DNA of 38,126 bases, taken from the NCBI GenBank assembly GCA_023429985.1, contig JAEZCV010000099.1:1-38126 (forward strand). Direction: 5' to 3'. Numbering within the stretch: the stretch's first letter is position 1; each line of letters opens with the position of its first letter. Made by a program: the position numbers and the translations under genes. The stretch is from Bacteroidota bacterium. Lineage in GTDB: Bacteria > Bacteroidota > Bacteroidia > Chitinophagales > Chitinophagaceae. Shown here one piece after another: positions 8,548 to 15,211 of the stretch. The notes beneath the pieces are model-generated. The model worked only from the letters and a program-made list of their open reading frames with translations. It searched no databases and was not told the DNA's origin.

Positions 8548-9852
8548 ATGTTCAGAAATGTTTCTCCGCCTATTAAGATAGCGGTACTTTACCTGGGTAT
8601 TAGTGTTGCTTGGATTCTGGGTAGTGACAAGGTTGCGGAATGGATTGCCGGTTCAAGCCAGGAAGTGTTGAAGACTGTTCAAAGTATTAAGGCCATTTTC
8701 TTTATTTCTGTTACCAGCCTTTTTCTTTTCTGGATCACTAACAGGTATTATAAAACTATTCTTTCGTCTTACAACCGAAGCAATGAATTATTGAACCGTT
8801 ACCTTGCTCTTGGAGAAGCATCGCGCGAAGGCATCATAGATCATGATCTTGTAAACGATAAAGCTTTTATTAACGAGCAGATGCAGTTGTACATGCAGGC
8901 CGAATCAAAAAGCGTGGAGCATTTCAACCTAAAGTTCCGGCAGCGCATTCACCCCGACGATAAGCAATACATTATTAAACATTTCAAAGAATCAATTGAT
9001 AAAGGAGCATCTGCCTGGCAGGGCGATTTCCGCTATTTTCTCATGGATGGAAAATTTCATGATGTAACGCAGAGGGGCAGCATTTTAAGAAATGATGAAG
9101 GCAGACCTGTGCGCTTTATTTCTGTTTTACAGGATGTTACAGAGTTGCGTAATATGCGCACCGCATTTTACGAACAACAGATAAGGCATAAACAATTGCT
9201 GGGTCAATCCATTATTAAAGCACAGGAAAACGAAAGAAACCGTTGGGCAGAAGAACTTCATGATAATATTGGCCAGCTGCTTACTGTTGTAAAATTATAC
9301 CTTGATCAACTTAGTACAACCTCCGATCCTTCCAACAAATTACTTGAAAAGGCAAGGGAAATGACAAAAAGAGCGCTTGATGATATCCGTCACTTGTCGG
9401 CATCTATCAAGCCTCCGGAATTTACCATCAGTACCCTGGAACAATCTATTAAATCACTGGTAGAAAGTTTAAGTGGTATAAGGTCGTTCGAATGGAGGCT
9501 CGACCTGGAAAAATTTAATGAAAACCAGTTAACAGATGAGCAGAAATTAATGGTGTACAGAGTTGTACAGGAACAGCTGAATAATATTATCAAATATGCA
9601 GAAGCTTCATTTATTGGTGTTAGAATCGGAATAAATGCAATGCAGGTTGAAATTGAAATACAGGATAATGGACGTGGGTTCGATCCTGCATCGGTAAAAA
9701 AAGGAATTGGATTAAGAAATATAAGGAGCAGGCTCCAGGTTTACTCCGGGCAGTTGCAAATAGATTCCAGTCCCGGGAAAGGATGTACTATTTACGCGGA
9801 ATTTAGTCTTCATGGAATTTCGGAGGAGCTAAGCAGGGCCGAACTGGCATAG
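8548..9852 (+). CDS. Membrane PAS-domain histidine kinase, NarX/DesK-type (HisKA_3)
   Basis: A 434-residue sensor kinase starting at the ATG at 8548; a TTG directly before it is less likely. Two transmembrane helices (about 10-27 and 49-66) are followed by a PAS domain (about 83-203, ending in Val-Leu-Gln-Asp-Val-Thr-Glu-Leu). Then comes a HisKA_3 dimerisation helix with His238 in Glu-Glu-Leu-His-Asp-Asn-Ile-Gly-Gln, and a C-terminal HATPase with N-box (Gln-Glu-Gln-Leu-Asn-Asn-Ile-Ile-Lys-Tyr-Ala), G1 Asp-Asn-Gly-Arg-Gly-Phe and G2 Gly-Ile-Gly-Leu-Arg-Asn-Ile. Kinases of this class normally phosphorylate LuxR/NarL-type regulators, but no regulator gene is adjacent, so it is an orphan here. 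The stimulus is unknown. Confidence 0.9.
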   Translation: MFRNVSPPIKIAVLYLGISVAWILGSDKVAEWIAGSSQEVLKTVQSIKAIFFISVTSLFLFWITNRYYKTILSSYNRSNELLNRYLALGEASREGIIDHDLVNDKAFINEQMQLYMQAESKSVEHFNLKFRQRIHPDDKQYIIKHFKESIDKGASAWQGDFRYFLMDGKFHDVTQRGSILRNDEGRPVRFISVLQDVTELRNMRTAFYEQQIRHKQLLGQSIIKAQENERNRWAEELHDNIGQLLTVVKLYLDQLSTTSDPSNKLLEKAREMTKRALDDIRHLSASIKPPEFTISTLEQSIKSLVESLSGIRSFEWRLDLEKFNENQLTDEQKLMVYRVVQEQLNNIIKYAEASFIGVRIGINAMQVEIEIQDNGRGFDPASVKKGIGLRNIRSRLQVYSGQLQIDSSPGKGCTIYAEFSLHGISEELSRAELA

Positions 9853-9882
9853 TTTTTTAAAGATTTGGGTAAAATATTTATT

Positions 9883-9999
9883 ATGCCCAAATGGCTTAGA
9901 GCAATTATAGCAGGTTATGGTGCCAGCAAACTTGGTGGCGGATGTCTTGGAACTATTATTGTTTTTGTGATCATATACTGGCTGCTGGGTGGCTGCTAA
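9883..9999 (+). CDS. 38-residue glycine-rich single-span membrane protein
   Basis: A short frame 30 bp after the kinase gene. It encodes a basic, amphipathic N-terminus (Met-Pro-Lys-Trp-Leu-Arg), a Gly/Ala/Ser segment with Lys-Leu-Gly-Gly-Gly-Cys, and one strongly hydrophobic helix (about residues 22-35, Thr-Ile-Ile-Val-Phe-Val-Ile-Ile-Tyr-Trp) ending Gly-Gly-Cys. The composition and clean charge-to-membrane arrangement are protein-like and it lies co-directionally behind the kinase, so co-expression is possible. I do not recognise a function. It may be a small membrane regulator or a bystander; conservation would decide. Confidence 0.6.
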   Translation: MPKWLRAIIAGYGASKLGGGCLGTIIVFVIIYWLLGGC

Positions 10000-10006
10000 T
10001 AGATGG

Positions 10007-10399
10007 TCACAGGAATAAGGTGTAAGGATTTATTCGGAAAGGAATGGTAGTCTCTTTCCCCATTTTATTTTGAACTTCCAGGCTTAGGTGGTCTGTTTGT
10101 ATGGTTTCCAGCCATATTTTTCCGGCCTTACGGAAAACCTGTATGGGCAATCCGGCTTTTTGAAATTTCTGTTCCAGGTGCGCTACTGTGTCGGAAGGCT
10201 GAAACTCAAGTACCTGGTCTTTAAAGGAAGGATTTATTTCAGAAAGAATTGTTTCGGAATGGTAAAGTTCTGAAAATGAGGAACCTTTACCGGGTTTATG
10301 GGCTGAGGTAAAGAATTCGATTTTTAAAAATGGGAATTCTTTTGAAAATTCTTCCCTGACTTCTCTTAATGAAGAGATCCTGGTAAGGTTAAGTTTCAT
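10007..10399 (-). CDS. Conserved-looking hypothetical protein, 130 residues
   Basis: I start this frame at the ATG at 10397-10399, two codons inside a possible TTG start. The product is soluble, without signal peptide or membrane helix, and alternates helices with short strands. It opens with Met-Lys-Leu-Asn-Leu-Thr-Arg, which suggests a beta-strand start, and has a segment around residues 70-85 (Ser-Asp-Thr-Val-Ala-His-Leu-Glu) that could be a helix-turn region. I do not recognise a family. It lies leftward, downstream of the cupin gene with 55 bp between, so the two may share a transcript. It is convergent with the small membrane-protein gene, 7 bp away. Confidence 0.6.
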   Translation of the reverse strand: MKLNLTRISSLREVREEFSKEFPFLKIEFFTSAHKPGKGSSFSELYHSETILSEINPSFKDQVLEFQPSDTVAHLEQKFQKAGLPIQVFRKAGKIWLETIQTDHLSLEVQNKMGKETTIPFRINPYTLFL

Positions 10400-10454
10400 A
10401 AACAATGTTTTAGAAAATGAAATTAATAACCACCCAGGATCAATATTATGACCT

Positions 10455-11027
10455 TTAGCCTTTTGCTATATGATAGTTCTCAGAAAGCGCAACAGGTTTT
10501 TTATAAAAAAGTTTTGCCGACAATAAATATGAAAATGGAGCGGCCATAAAAAATATGATCAGTTGCAACAGTGGCGCTGGTTTGGCAAGTCGAAAGCTGC
10601 TCCAGTACCTTAGTAATATTCCTGATGCTTTTAACAAACCAGGCTTGCCATTCTTTGATCCATCACCCAGGGCCATCATTTTTTCCAGGTAATGTTCTGT
10701 GTCCATAGCAGGAAAAACTTTCCAGTTAACCAGGGTTTCATTGTCTGATGCATTCCACATGGCATGCTTCATATTTCGCGAAATCTCTACGGTCTCACCT
10801 TCAAAAACGGTAAAATCATAATCGTTGAGCCGGATCTTTAATTCTCCCTTTATAACATGAAATACTTCTTTCTGAAAAGGATGGTAATGAACAGGTGGTC
10901 TTAAAGAGCCTGGTTTATAACTCGACAGCATTTCAAGCATTTTACCCTCCGTGTCGGCGGCAGTTTTTAAAAACTCGATGCTTTGTCCGGTATGCCGGTT
11001 AACCACTACCTGTCCTTTCTTTGCCAT
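10455..11027 (-). CDS. Cupin-domain protein with C-terminal membrane segment
   Basis: A 190-residue protein. Residues about 30-110 form a cupin barrel with motif 1 Pro-Val-His-Tyr-His-Pro (His47, His49), Glu54 and His58, and motif 2 with His88 in Met-Lys-His-Ala-Met-Trp, so a metal site of the usual three-histidine, one-glutamate kind is plausible. The C-terminal third carries a hydrophobic segment (about residues 152-172) that would anchor it in the membrane, unusual for a simple cupin. The substrate cannot be told; small-molecule binding, sugar isomerisation or dioxygenation are all possible. It is the first gene of a leftward pair with the unknown protein at 10007-10399. Confidence 0.8.
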   Translation of the reverse strand: MAKKGQVVVNRHTGQSIEFLKTAADTEGKMLEMLSSYKPGSLRPPVHYHPFQKEVFHVIKGELKIRLNDYDFTVFEGETVEISRNMKHAMWNASDNETLVNWKVFPAMDTEHYLEKMMALGDGSKNGKPGLLKASGILLRYWSSFRLAKPAPLLQLIIFFMAAPFSYLLSAKLFYKKPVALSENYHIAKG

Positions 11028-11142
11028 AAAAAATTTTGATTCAAATTATAGATTACTGCTGTGCAGGATATTTCAGCATGAATGAATTGTAGTTTTATTT
11101 TAATGGACTGTAAATTGCCGGGTGCAAAAAATCAAACCCCAG

Positions 11143-11188
11143 TTTCACCTTCATTACTCACCATCAGCCTGCAGGCAGGTTCACCATT
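11143..11188. repeat. Degenerate TTCACCA-heptamer plus CCTGC palindrome element
   Basis: A GCCTGCAGGC palindrome (11167-11176) extended by AGG is flanked on the left by TTTCACC and ACTCACCAT and on the right by TTCACCATT. The same two components, heptamers and a CCTGC palindrome, recur at 13641-13774, which suggests one interspersed repeat family. It lies upstream of the small protein gene at 11221. Confidence 0.5.
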
Positions 11189-11220
11189 GGCATCATCTTG
11201 GCACGAACAATATAAAAACT

Positions 11221-11412
11221 ATGAACAAACAACCTAATGCAGGCAGGAATGAAAATACCGACAGGATTGATAAAAATTTGTCCGGGGAAAATACTAATGA
11301 AAAACAGGTTTCAAATAACAATTCAGTTAATAGCGAACCCCCTTCAGCTGAACGGGAACCAAAAACAACGGTAATGCCCATGCATGAGGAAGATACGTTA
11401 GGTAACCCCTGA
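11221..11412 (+). CDS. Small hydrophilic, probably disordered protein (63 residues)
   Basis: The frame opens at the ATG at 11221; an in-frame extension upstream lies in repeat sequence and is not protein-like. The product is rich in Asn, Glu, Lys, Ser and Pro, has no Cys, Trp, Tyr or Phe, and ends Glu-Asp-Thr-Leu-Gly-Asn-Pro. It has no signal peptide or hydrophobic helix, so it should be cytoplasmic and intrinsically disordered. No family is recognised. It is the first of eight such genes up to 16.3 kb, and the shared composition is the main reason to believe it is real. An intrinsic terminator follows at 11527-11551. Confidence 0.6.
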   Translation: MNKQPNAGRNENTDRIDKNLSGENTNEKQVSNNNSVNSEPPSAEREPKTTVMPMHEEDTLGNP

Positions 11413-11526
11413 AATCGACTATAAATATGGTAATCCTTACGCGGTAGTATTACTATTGTTTTGCTCTGTTCAATCCACGAACTTTATAATAATTTCCTAA
11501 TAGGCAAATATTACGTTTTGTAATTT

Positions 11527-11551
11527 ACCCCTGTTTCCACAGGGGTTTTTT
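11527..11551 (+). terminator. Intrinsic terminator after the 63-residue protein gene
   Basis: A perfect 8-bp stem ACCCCTGT/ACAGGGGT (11527-11534 and 11539-11546) with loop TTCC is followed by a run of six Ts. Confidence 0.85.
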
Positions 11552-11750
11552 AATTATGAATTTTCTTTCATAAATCAGCTTCTTCACATTCTGGTTAACT
11601 GGTTTGCTCAACTAACAGAAATGGTTGTTATGCTTCAGGCCCTGCCATTGGCATTAGGGGAAGAAATCTTTTACACCCCGGGGCACCTACGGCAGCAGGA
11701 AAATGCAAAGCATGTATTAAGAAATGCCACATTCTAAAGATCATGTAATT

Positions 11751-11776
11751 AAAAAAAGAGGCAGTTTCCTGCCCCT
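11751..11776 (-). terminator. Leftward intrinsic terminator with GAAA tetraloop and no clear upstream gene
   Basis: Read on the minus strand, AGGGGCAG pairs with CTGCCTCT (8 bp, one G-U pair) around a GAAA loop, followed by seven Ts. No credible leftward protein gene precedes it, so it may end a small RNA transcribed from about 11935 to 11751. Confidence 0.65.
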
Positions 11777-11935
11777 TGTTTTGCAGATAAAAATACGTAG
11801 GTATTTATAACTGCCGAATGTGTCCATTCACTATTAAAGTCTGAAACACATATTATATCATGCAATGTCTGTGCCACTGTTATTCTCGTTTGATGCAACA
11901 TAATTTTCTGGCATAATCTTTTTCGCTTTTTAATT

Positions 11936-12148
11936 ATGAAGCAGGAAGAAAAAAATTTGCCGCAAACTTCAGGGCAGGATGCCGAAAAAACGCCCGGGAA
12001 ACCTGTCCAAGCCGGACAGCAACAGGAAGCCACCCGAATTTCTTACGAAAACGAAATGGACAGGTTTGAAGGAAATATGGATAACGGGGAACTGGGAGGA
12101 AATTTGAATTCTATCAATCAAAATAAAGATCATGAACAAAGAAAATGA
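11936..12148 (+). CDS. Small hydrophilic, probably disordered protein (70 residues)
   Basis: The product starts Met-Lys-Gln-Glu-Glu-Lys and is dominated by Gln, Glu, Asn, Gly and Lys, with only one Tyr, one Phe and no Cys or Trp. No signal peptide, membrane helix or known motif is visible. It overlaps the next small gene by 17 bp in another frame, so the two are probably translated from one message. I cannot name a function; hydrophilin-like protection or stress buffering is a guess from composition and from the neighbouring KGG-type stress protein. Confidence 0.6.
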   Translation: MKQEEKNLPQTSGQDAEKTPGKPVQAGQQQEATRISYENEMDRFEGNMDNGELGGNLNSINQNKDHEQRK

Positions 12149-12317
12149 AAAGCATGAAAGATTTGTGGAGCAGGATGCGCCTCGCAAAAATACCGACCGC
12201 GCTTTTGTAAAAGTTGGAAAGGATGGCGCGCCTGATTTTCCGGGAAAGGATAAGAAAGAGAATAGGAATGAGGAAGGAAGCAGAAGGGACTGGAAGGAGG
12301 ATGATCATAAAGCATAA
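12132..12317 (+). CDS. Small highly charged protein (61 residues)
   Basis: It begins at the ATG at 12132 inside the 3' end of the preceding small gene. The product is extremely charged (Lys, Arg, Glu, Asp make up over half), with a few Phe, Trp and Val residues in Ala-Phe-Val-Lys-Val-Gly and Arg-Asp-Trp-Lys-Glu. It has no Cys and no hydrophobic helix. Predicted cytoplasmic and disordered. Another gene of the same type follows 17 bp later, giving a rightward run of three. Family unknown. Confidence 0.6.
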   Translation: MNKENEKHERFVEQDAPRKNTDRAFVKVGKDGAPDFPGKDKKENRNEEGSRRDWKEDDHKA

Positions 12318-12334
12318 ACTTTAAATTGATGACC

Positions 12335-12568
12335 ATGAACAAAAATAGAAAGCAACATCAAAAATTGCCGGGTGAAACTTATCAGGAGGAAAAGCAAAAC
12401 GAGGGAAGTGCTTTTATGGATTCTGATAAGGAAAGTGCGGAAAGAGATGCCGCCAAAATAGATAAGGCAATATCCGGTGGGTCGCAAAAAATAGATACCG
12501 TGCATCCCGATGATCTGCAGCCTGACAGGAACGATGAGATCATGGAACAGGAGAGACGAAATGATTAA
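12335..12568 (+). CDS. Small hydrophilic, probably disordered protein (77 residues)
   Basis: I start it at the ATG at 12335 (Met-Asn-Lys-Asn-Arg-Lys); an ATG two codons earlier at 12329 is equally possible. The protein is acidic and polar, without Cys or Trp, and contains an Ala/Lys/Asp-rich helix-prone segment (Ala-Ala-Lys-Ile-Asp-Lys-Ala-Ile-Ser). It ends Glu-Gln-Glu-Arg-Arg-Asn-Asp. It is last in the run of three small genes and is convergent with the thioredoxin gene. No family is recognised. Confidence 0.6.
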   Translation: MNKNRKQHQKLPGETYQEEKQNEGSAFMDSDKESAERDAAKIDKAISGGSQKIDTVHPDDLQPDRNDEIMEQERRND

Positions 12569-12605
12569 GGAAGGAATTGAATTACCTCTCTCAACAAAGA
12601 ATCTA

Positions 12606-12974
12606 TTACTGCCCGGTTTTCACTATAAGTTTTTCCCTGATAACTTCTTCAAGAATGTTTTTAGGAAGTGCACCTTTTTGCATCATGGGAGCTCCTTCTG
12701 TTGGAATGAATAATAAAGTAGGTATGCTTTGAATTCCAAACAGGGAAGAGAGTTCAGTTTCTGTTTCCGTATCAATTTTATATATCAATAGCTGACCCTC
12801 ATATTCATCGGCTAATTCTTCCAGTACAGGTGCAATAGCCTTGCATGGGCCACACCAGTCGGCATAAAAATCTATAATAGCAGGAAGCCTGCCTGCATAT
12901 TTCCATTCTTTTTCGGTTTCAAAATCAAAGATTTCGGTTTTGAACTCCTGATAATTTAAATTTTTTGTTCCCAT
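12606..12974 (-). CDS. Thioredoxin
   Basis: A 122-residue protein with the active site Trp-Cys-Gly-Pro-Cys (Cys41, Cys44), the preceding Asp-Phe-Tyr-Ala-Asp strand and the cis-proline in Ser-Ile-Pro-Thr-Leu. There is no signal peptide, so it should be a cytoplasmic dithiol reductant. An N-terminal extension of about 25 residues precedes the core. It is not in an operon: it faces a run of small hydrophilic genes and is divergent from the gene at 13195. It need not be the housekeeping TrxA; Bacteroidota often have several. A role with its small stress-like neighbours is only inferred. Confidence 0.93.
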   Translation of the reverse strand: MGTKNLNYQEFKTEIFDFETEKEWKYAGRLPAIIDFYADWCGPCKAIAPVLEELADEYEGQLLIYKIDTETETELSSLFGIQSIPTLLFIPTEGAPMMQKGALPKNILEEVIREKLIVKTGQ

Positions 12975-13132
12975 ATGTATTGTATACCAAAGGCAGTGCC
13001 ATTAATCTATATTTCTTTTATATTGAATTTCACTGAGTTTTGAATAGAACGGGGAGTATTGAAAGTTGATTTCCCATAATCTTTCTACAATCTTAGGGGA
13101 AATTTACTAATGAAAATCGGGTTATTTAACCC

Positions 13133-13162
13133 TTGACACAGAAATATGGCAGAACTATTTTG
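13133..13162 (+). promoter_or_regulatory. Candidate promoter for the gene at 13195
   Basis: TTGACA begins at 13133 and a TATTTTG box, one T short of TAnnTTTG, lies at 13156-13162, with 20 nt between TTG and the box. The implied start near 13169 leaves a leader of about 25 nt. Confidence 0.4.
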
Positions 13163-13194
13163 CAGTACTAACCTGAACCAATAAATGAAAAGCC

Positions 13195-13641
13195 ATGCCA
13201 AGACAAAATTTTTTATCCCGCGAATCATTTGTAACGGCAAGTGAAACAAAGACCAGGAATTGCATCCTGTCACTTCCATTTCACCTGGATCATATAGAGT
13301 TATTTGCAGAAAATAAGATGATTGACTCTGTAAGGTTTTTATATCTGAGCCCGGGAAAGAAAAATTCTTATTATATAGACGTATCGGTATGGCCCTTGAA
13401 CGAGGACTTTACTAGAGTAAGCCTGCATGCGGTACATATTAACGGGCAGGCTTTTTATGAAGATGCAGAAATGGCAATTGCACTTCACGATTTCGAATCA
13501 GCTATTCATGCAAGTATCAATGGCGAACTGGCAGAATATAAAATATCCGGCTTATCTGTAAAGAAAGAAAAGAAATCCATCTTTCAACATAATATCTTCC
13601 GCTTCTTTTTTCCTGCAATGCAGGTAGTGAAGGGGGAATAG
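13195..13641 (+). CDS. Hypothetical protein, 148 residues
   Basis: The product is soluble, without signal peptide or membrane helix. The first 110 residues look like an alternating beta/alpha domain (a strand with Cys-Ile-Leu-Ser-Leu-Pro, a Tyr-Tyr-Ile-Asp-Val-Ser-Val-Trp-Pro strand, then Val-Ser-Leu-His-Ala-Val-His-Ile-Asn-Gly). The tail is basic, with a Phe-Arg-Phe-Phe-Phe-Pro segment. I do not recognise the family. It has its own candidate promoter and ends at the start of a repeat element that separates it from a convergent gene. No operon partner is present. Confidence 0.65.
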   Translation: MPRQNFLSRESFVTASETKTRNCILSLPFHLDHIELFAENKMIDSVRFLYLSPGKKNSYYIDVSVWPLNEDFTRVSLHAVHINGQAFYEDAEMAIALHDFESAIHASINGELAEYKISGLSVKKEKKSIFQHNIFRFFFPAMQVVKGE

Positions 13642-13774
13642 TGGTGGTGAATAGTGAAATGGTGAGTAGTGAGCCTGCCTGCCGACAGGCAGGTAGTGAG
13701 TTGTGAAGAGTCAATAGAATCAATTAATGTAGTTTAATTTTTTCACCATTCACCATTCACCATTCACCCCTCAC
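13641..13774. repeat. Inverted heptamer array with central CCTGCCTG hairpin
   Basis: The left part (13641-13672) has degenerate GGTGAAT/AGTGAGT units. The right part (13744-13774) has three regular inverted TTCACCA units plus a degenerate end. Between them lies a perfect hairpin CCTGCCTG-CCGA-CAGGCAGG (13674-13693). The element fills the space between convergent genes and overlaps the stop codon of the leftward one. It resembles the shorter element at 11143-11188 and may work as a bidirectional terminator or be a mobile palindrome. Confidence 0.7.
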
Positions 13775-14142
13775 TGCTGCACTGTAATATTCTTGGTTAA
13801 TAGGTTGGCAACAATATTTATATCAGTATCCCGGTTAATTATGTCTTCAATTTTGCAATCGCCAACTACAGCTCGTGTGGATGAGCCGGGCTCCATAACA
13901 AGCATGAGATCTATTCCCTGGTCCTGCATAAGATGTTTGCAAATATCATTATCGTTAAAACCTTTCATATCTGGGTTTACCATAATTACAGCAGGATGAA
14001 GGCGGATGCCTGTGGGCACGAGTTCAGCCGCATCATTGATGGCATCAACATCAAAACCTTTTTCTTCCAGCAAACGCTGCAGGTTTTCAACATAAGCTTT
14101 GTCATTATGACAAATAAGTACGGTTTGCATATTCTTGTTCAT
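13771..14142 (-). CDS. Receiver-like (CheY-fold) protein lacking phosphorylation residues
   Basis: Starting at the ATG at 14140-14142, the protein has 123 residues, the size of a lone receiver domain. Strand 1 reads Thr-Val-Leu-Ile-Cys-His-Asn-Asp where receivers have Asp-Asp, and strand 3 reads Val-Ile-Met-Val-Asn-Pro-Asp-Met-Lys-Gly where they have the phospho-acceptor followed by x-x-Met-Pro-Gly, so Asn56 takes the aspartate position. Neither the strand-4 Thr/Ser nor the strand-5 Lys is clear. It is probably a phosphorylation-independent pseudo-receiver that binds a partner, or a diverged relative. No output domain or kinase is adjacent. The fold assignment is by pattern only. Confidence 0.65.
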   Translation of the reverse strand: MNKNMQTVLICHNDKAYVENLQRLLEEKGFDVDAINDAAELVPTGIRLHPAVIMVNPDMKGFNDNDICKHLMQDQGIDLMLVMEPGSSTRAVVGDCKIEDIINRDTDINIVANLLTKNITVQQ

Positions 14143-14156
14143 AACTTCTAAATTTG
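14124..14156 (+). promoter_or_regulatory. Candidate promoter for the DUF1905 gene
   Basis: TTTG (14124-14127), a 21-nt spacer and a perfect TAAATTTG box (14149-14156) match the Bacteroidota consensus in sequence and spacing. It lies inside the 5' end of the divergent receiver-like gene. The leader to 14225 would be about 60 nt. Confidence 0.5.
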
Positions 14157-14224
14157 GTTTGCAATGGATGGTCAGCATTATTGGTGCAAATCTGTTGCCT
14201 AATCTTTATTACAACATTTATATA

Positions 14225-14740
14225 ATGATCAGGTTTACCGCGAGCATTAAAAAATTCAGCAAGAATGCTGAAAAATCGGGGTGGAGTTATATTGAAATTC
14301 CAGCAGAAACCGCCTCGGGCCTTCATCACGTAAACAAAACAAGTTTCAGGGTAATTGCCATTTTAGATAAGAATCGATTTGATGGAGTTGCACTGGTGCC
14401 TGCTGGTAATGGTGATTATATTTTGCCTGTTAATGCAACTATGCGCAAAGCCTTACGCAAAAAGCAGGGCGATACCGTTGATGTGGTACTTGAAAAAGAT
14501 AATGCCGAACCTGCATTGCCGGCAGAGCTGATGGAATGCCTGGAAGAAGAGGAGCAGGCATTTGAATATTATAAAGCGCTAAAAAAAGCGGAAAGGAACT
14601 ATTTTATTAAATGGATACTTTCAGCCAGGACAGATGAAACCAGGGCTAAGCGAATGGCCTTGTCAATACATGCTTTCCTGCATCGTACCGATTTTGGTAC
14701 CATGATCAGGAATAATAAAAAGGACAGGATCTCCGGTTAG
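14225..14740 (+). CDS. DUF1905 and YdeI/OmpD-associated domain protein
   Basis: A 171-residue cytoplasmic protein beginning at the ATG at 14225, preceded by a good promoter. Residues about 1-90 match the DUF1905 layout: an opening Arg-Phe-Thr-Ala-Ser-Ile strand, Gly-Trp-Ser-Tyr-Ile-Glu-Ile-Pro, a strand with Leu-Val-Pro-Ala-Gly-Asn-Gly and Asn-Ala-Thr-Met-Arg-Lys, then Gly-Asp-Thr-Val-Asp-Val. The C-terminal half is helical (Ala-Glu-Arg-Asn-Tyr-Phe-Ile-Lys-Trp-Ile-Leu-Ser-Ala) like the YdeI/OmdA bacteriocin-protection family. The biochemical role of these proteins is not settled. It stands alone, convergent with a small hydrophilic gene. Confidence 0.8.
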   Translation: MIRFTASIKKFSKNAEKSGWSYIEIPAETASGLHHVNKTSFRVIAILDKNRFDGVALVPAGNGDYILPVNATMRKALRKKQGDTVDVVLEKDNAEPALPAELMECLEEEEQAFEYYKALKKAERNYFIKWILSARTDETRAKRMALSIHAFLHRTDFGTMIRNNKKDRISG

Positions 14741-14762
14741 CCGGCACTTTATATTCATCTCC

Positions 14763-14963
14763 TTAGTTTTCGCTTTCATTTCCCGCAAGCCTGTCAGCAT
14801 CGGTTTCATTTACATCATCTCTTGAAACCGAAATCGTATCGTCTTTGCGCGGATCTATGGAAGCATCGTGAGCCTTTTCTTCAGGAGTTTGTAATGTACT
14901 GTCAGGAGTAAGATAAATTTTGGTCTCGTTTTCTTCTTTCCTGTTGTATTTTTCTTCTTTCAT
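14763..14963 (-). CDS. Small hydrophilic, probably disordered protein (66 residues)
   Basis: The product is acidic and polar (Asp, Glu, Asn, Thr, Lys), with two Tyr and no Cys, Trp or Phe. It begins Met-Lys-Glu-Glu-Lys-Tyr and has a central Leu-Thr-Pro-Asp-Ser-Thr-Leu-Gln-Thr-Pro and Ile-Asp-Pro-Arg-Lys-Asp-Asp segment. No signal or membrane helix. It lies 10 bp downstream of another leftward gene of the same kind, so the two form a small operon. The opposite strand carries a hydrophobic frame, which I take as antisense. Function unknown. Confidence 0.6.
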   Translation of the reverse strand: MKEEKYNRKEENETKIYLTPDSTLQTPEEKAHDASIDPRKDDTISVSRDDVNETDADRLAGNESEN

Positions 14964-14973
14964 AATATATTTT

Positions 14974-15153
14974 TTATCCGGCTTCTCCGTCGGTGATCTC
15001 GGAGCCTACCTGATTTTGATGATCTTTGCCCTTTGTGGTTTCTGTTACTTCCTTAATATTTTCATTAGCTCGAGGATTTGGGTTTACAGCCACCTCAAAA
15101 TCTTCCTGCTTTTCTTTTCCTGTTGTTGCTTTGCTGTTGTTTTCCTTATCCAT
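14974..15153 (-). CDS. Small hydrophilic, probably disordered protein (59 residues)
   Basis: A short frame from the ATG at 15151-15153 to the TAA at 14974-14976. The product begins Met-Asp-Lys-Glu-Asn-Asn and contains one mildly structured stretch, Asp-Phe-Glu-Val-Ala-Val-Asn-Pro-Asn-Pro-Arg-Ala-Asn-Glu-Asn-Ile, followed by Glu/Thr/Lys-rich sequence. It has no Cys, Trp or Tyr. It is the first gene of a leftward pair with 14763-14963 and is divergent from acylphosphatase. Family unknown; credibility rests on spacing and on the shared composition of its neighbours. Confidence 0.55.
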   Translation of the reverse strand: MDKENNSKATTGKEKQEDFEVAVNPNPRANENIKEVTETTKGKDHQNQVGSEITDGEAG

Positions 15154-15211
15154 AAAAATATTTAATAAAGCCGGTGTAAATTTTATGCCATGATGGATAT
15201 TTGCAAGGGTA

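Larger units (their letters stand above)
11413..11935. other. 523-bp gap without a convincing protein gene
   Basis: It holds a rightward terminator (11527-11551) and a leftward terminator (11751-11776). To the right of the latter lie about 150 bases that could encode a leftward small RNA. Short frames exist, for example 11621-11737 rightward (38 codons), but their composition is not convincingly protein-like. No -7 box is obvious for a leftward transcript. Confidence 0.5.

Noticed and set aside
11621..11737. Rightward 38-codon frame in the gap between small hydrophilic genes.
   Set aside because: Its composition differs from the neighbouring small proteins, and there is no hydrophobic or charged pattern and no promoter.
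11749..11903. Leftward 50-codon frame starting at an ATG near 11903.
   Set aside because: Its stop lies in the U-run of a strong terminator, so it would be read through the hairpin; a small RNA is more likely.
14920..15165. Rightward hydrophobic 81-codon frame resembling a membrane protein.
   Set aside because: It is antisense to two small polar genes; antisense of Lys/Glu/Asp-rich codons gives Phe/Leu/Ser-rich frames.
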